Shown here: piece by piece, positions 62,382 to 64,000 of the stretch
How positions within the stretch are numbered: position 1 is the stretch's first letter
Layout of the letters: every line of letters begins with the position of its first letter
Assembly (NCBI GenBank): GCA_022360715.1
Contig: JAKSCG010000044.1
Span: 1-64,000, forward strand
Origin: Halanaerobiales bacterium
GTDB lineage: Bacteria; Bacillota; Halanaerobiia; Halanaerobiales; DTU029
Reading direction: 5' to 3'
Length of the DNA: 64,000 nucleotides
The notes under the pieces: model-generated
What the model saw: the letters and a program-made list of their open reading frames with translations, nothing else
The model's database searches: none
Told to the model about the DNA's origin: nothing
Position numbers and translations under genes: made by a program

Positions 62382-63503
62382 TCAGCTAAAATATGTCTCT
62401 TTACACTTATTGGGTTGTTTTTTATTCAAAATATCACAACTTTTTCTGATAATTAATTTTGTCGGCAAGACCAATCGTTCTCTCGGACTATTATTCTCGA
62501 CTTGCTCAATTAAGAGCTGGGCTGCTTTTACTCCTATCTCTTCCTTAGGCTGGGCAATAGTGGTTAAAGGGATATTTAACCGGGTTAGCAGCTCACTATT
62601 ATCAAACCCTATAATTGATAAATCATCCGGGATCCTGATCGCTAATCGCCGGCAAATGTTAATTAGATCAATGGCAATCAAATCATTTACCGCAAAAAGA
62701 GCAGTTGGCCGATCGTTTTTGGTTAAATACCTTGAAATCATGTCAATGGTCGCTTTTTTATTAATATCATACGGATTATATGATAAGATGTTTTTTTCTT
62801 CGAGTGGGAGCTGATACTCTTTTAGCGCCTTCTTATACCCGGCAAATCTGTCTTTGACTGAACTGGTCTTCCAAAAACAATGTGAGACAAAACCAATATG
62901 GCGATGATTCAAATTGATTAAATAATCGACGGCCTTGTATCCCCCCCCGGTATTATTTACCGTAACATAATTGGCGTCGACATTTTCCAGGATTCGGTCG
63001 ATTATCACCAATGGAAACCCTTCTGCCTCCAACTCCTTGATCTGCTCATCAACATTCTTATCTTCGGCCGGAAAGACAATCATCCCACTGACCTCTTCAT
63101 CTTTGAGTTCTTTAATATATTTTTTTTGTAGCTCCAGGTCACTATCTGTATTAGCAAATAATAGTTTATAATTATACTTACTCAGCACCTTTTCAACCCC
63201 AACAACAATTTTGGAGATGAAAAGGTCGAGACCGGGGACAATTATACCTGTCATATACCTGTTCCTGGCAACGGGTCCCCTCGCTTTAACAATTGTTCCT
63301 TTGCCCTGGACCCTTTCAACTAACCCCTCATTAACTAGCTCTGTTATTGCTTCTCTAACCGTTTGTCTACTGATCGCAAACTCTTCACAAAAGTCTTGTT
63401 CGGTCGGAATAATTTGGCCGATTTGATAGAAACTATCCTGAATATCTTTTTTTATTTTTTGCTTTAATTGTTTATATAAAGGGACCTTACTACTTCTATT
63501 CAA
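62382..63503 (-). CDS. GntR-LacI chimeric regulator of the second sugar operon
   Basis: 373 residues from TTG 63503 (AAGGGG nine bases upstream), giving MNRSSKVPLYKQLKQKIKKDI, the standard GntR opening. The ATG at 63545 lacks a ribosome site and adds a non-family head. Winged helix about 5-72 (IIPTEQDFCEEFAISRQTVREAITELV, ERVQGKGTIV). LacI-type effector domain about 85-355 (MTGIIVPGLDLFISKIVVGVE, DRFAGYKKAL, TALFAVNDLIAIDLI, LSIIGFDNSELLTRLNIPLTTIAQPKEEIG). It parallels the regulator at 57.9-59.0 kb in build and place, but is a diverged relative, not a copy. Confidence 0.9.
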   Translation of the reverse strand: MNRSSKVPLYKQLKQKIKKDIQDSFYQIGQIIPTEQDFCEEFAISRQTVREAITELVNEGLVERVQGKGTIVKARGPVARNRYMTGIIVPGLDLFISKIVVGVEKVLSKYNYKLLFANTDSDLELQKKYIKELKDEEVSGMIVFPAEDKNVDEQIKELEAEGFPLVIIDRILENVDANYVTVNNTGGGYKAVDYLINLNHRHIGFVSHCFWKTSSVKDRFAGYKKALKEYQLPLEEKNILSYNPYDINKKATIDMISRYLTKNDRPTALFAVNDLIAIDLINICRRLAIRIPDDLSIIGFDNSELLTRLNIPLTTIAQPKEEIGVKAAQLLIEQVENNSPRERLVLPTKLIIRKSCDILNKKQPNKCKETYFS

Positions 63504-63569
63504 CTTTTGCCACCCCTTTTCCGTTTGCTTCGAATAATTGATCATGATGTTTTTTTAGAATATCTGTCT

Positions 63570-63598
63570 AATATATAAATTGATCGGTATCTTTTAAA
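63570..63598 (-). promoter_or_regulatory. putative promoter of the second sugar operon
   Basis: Minus strand TTTAAA (63593-63598), 17 bases, TATATT (63570-63575); start of transcription would fall about 60 bases before the TTG start. Confidence 0.5.
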
Positions 63599-63763
63599 GC
63601 TGAAAATAAAAAAAATCAACAAACCACTTCTAAAACCTTTATATTGGGTTGAAAAAACCCTTTTAAAAGTTAAATTAAAGAAAAATAGCAGTTTATTGAT
63701 CATTATATATTAATGTTAATTATTCATTAATCTTAAAATTCCTCCTTACCTTTTAATGTTTTT

Positions 63764-64000
63764 TTATTTAGAATTTTCTGCATTATCGCCCTTTTCCCGC
63801 AAGATCCTGTGATAGAGCCAGTTTTCAATCTTCTGATGATATTTTATTACCAGAACAAGCAGCAGAGCAAAAAAGACTCCAATCATGACCCAGGCAGCAG
63901 GAGTAAGACTAATTAACTTGGCACCGACCAGGGTAGCAATCAACACCCCGGGAAATCGACCCAGCATAATCAATAATAAAAAAATAGAAAAGGGGAGAGT
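63764..64000 (-). CDS. TVP38/TMEM64 (VTT/SNARE-associated) membrane protein, C-terminal part
   Basis: The last 78 residues of a protein that runs off the right edge. The opening ...FSIFLLLIMLGRFPGVLIATLVGAKL matches the conserved end of the VTT domain (GRxPG followed by a small-residue-rich segment), then a last membrane helix (AWVMIGVFFALLLVLVIKY) and a charged cytoplasmic tail. The family acts in membrane lipid and ion handling; the exact role is not known. Confidence 0.75.
   Translation of the reverse strand, partial: TLPFSIFLLLIMLGRFPGVLIATLVGAKLISLTPAAWVMIGVFFALLLVLVIKYHQKIENWLYHRILREKGDNAENSK

Noticed and set aside
62410-62814. 134-residue open frame on the plus strand
   Set aside because: Antisense to the well-supported GntR-LacI regulator and without family similarity or initiation signals.
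63646-63668. GGGTT/AACCC hairpin as a terminator for the VTT gene
   Set aside because: Short 5-bp stem with no T-tract on the strand that would need it.
1-64000. CRISPR arrays, tRNA or rRNA genes, transposases, integrases, att sites
   Set aside because: No regularly spaced repeats, cloverleaf signatures, rRNA blocks or recombinase motifs were noticed on either strand.

Overview
The window reads as chromosomal DNA of an anaerobic, low-to-medium GC member of the Bacillota (Firmicutes). Supporting signs are the anaerobic (CbiK/CbiG/CbiD/CbiH-type) cobalamin pathway, SpoVG, a GlnR-GlnA pair, ECF transporters, strong sigma-A promoters (TTGACa-17-TATAaT) and GntR-LacI chimeric regulators. All four solute-binding proteins carry an ordinary secretory signal without a lipobox cysteine. 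This hints at an outer-membrane-bearing (diderm) Firmicute, such as the Halanaerobiia or Limnochordia, but that is inference. No rRNA, tRNA, IS element, prophage or CRISPR array was seen.

Layout. (1) 1-13.9 kb, minus strand: a cobalamin riboswitch with its own promoter and intrinsic terminator precedes one tightly packed operon: cobD, a BtuFCD-type corrinoid importer, cobO, cbiC, cbiD, cbiE, cbiT, a cbiF-cbiK fusion, cbiH, cbiJ, cbiG, cbiA and cobQ (cut by the left edge). (2) 14.0-19.0 kb: spoVG; an AIR-synthase/HypE-like gene paired with an ECF S-component; glnR-glnA; and, on the plus strand, a double P-loop ATPase. (3) 19.2-24.5 kb, minus strand: ispE with a nucleotidyltransferase gene, and cphB-cphA, which break down and make the nitrogen reserve cyanophycin. 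(4) 24.7-33.1 kb, plus strand: a self-contained locus with a GntR regulator that has a clear palindromic operator, three aminopeptidase-T/NicX-like metalloenzymes, a full ECF importer (S, fused A-A', T) and a creatininase-family amidohydrolase. This is the best candidate here for an undescribed uptake-and-degradation system. (5) 33.1-37.3 kb: a 44-codon small gene, an HflK/HflC-like SPFH pair, a beta-lactamase-fold serine hydrolase and a GNAT acetyltransferase.

(6) 37.4-59.0 kb, minus strand: a roughly 21.6-kb, twelve-gene glycan operon led by its own GntR-LacI regulator. It holds a cytoplasmic GH38 alpha-mannosidase, a giant solute-binding protein fused to carbohydrate-binding-like domains, two complete ABC permease pairs, a second solute-binding protein, an NHL/TPR/Yip1 membrane protein, a DUF5696-type protein, a secreted LamG protein and a secreted GH85 endo-beta-N-acetylglucosaminidase with PKD and F5/8C modules. 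The enzyme pair GH85 plus GH38 points to high-mannose N-glycan use: glycans cut off outside, imported, then demannosylated inside. (7) 59.2-63.5 kb, minus strand: a second, smaller regulator-SBP-permease-permease operon of the same type. Neither sugar operon encodes an ABC ATPase, so a shared ATPase elsewhere is implied. The right edge cuts a TVP38/TMEM64 (VTT) membrane protein.

Several operons carry strong stem-loops between genes, without U-tracts, next to substrate-capture or enzyme genes. These may set relative expression. Start sites were re-chosen where ribosome binding sites, promoter positions or family alignments argued against the longest reading frame.
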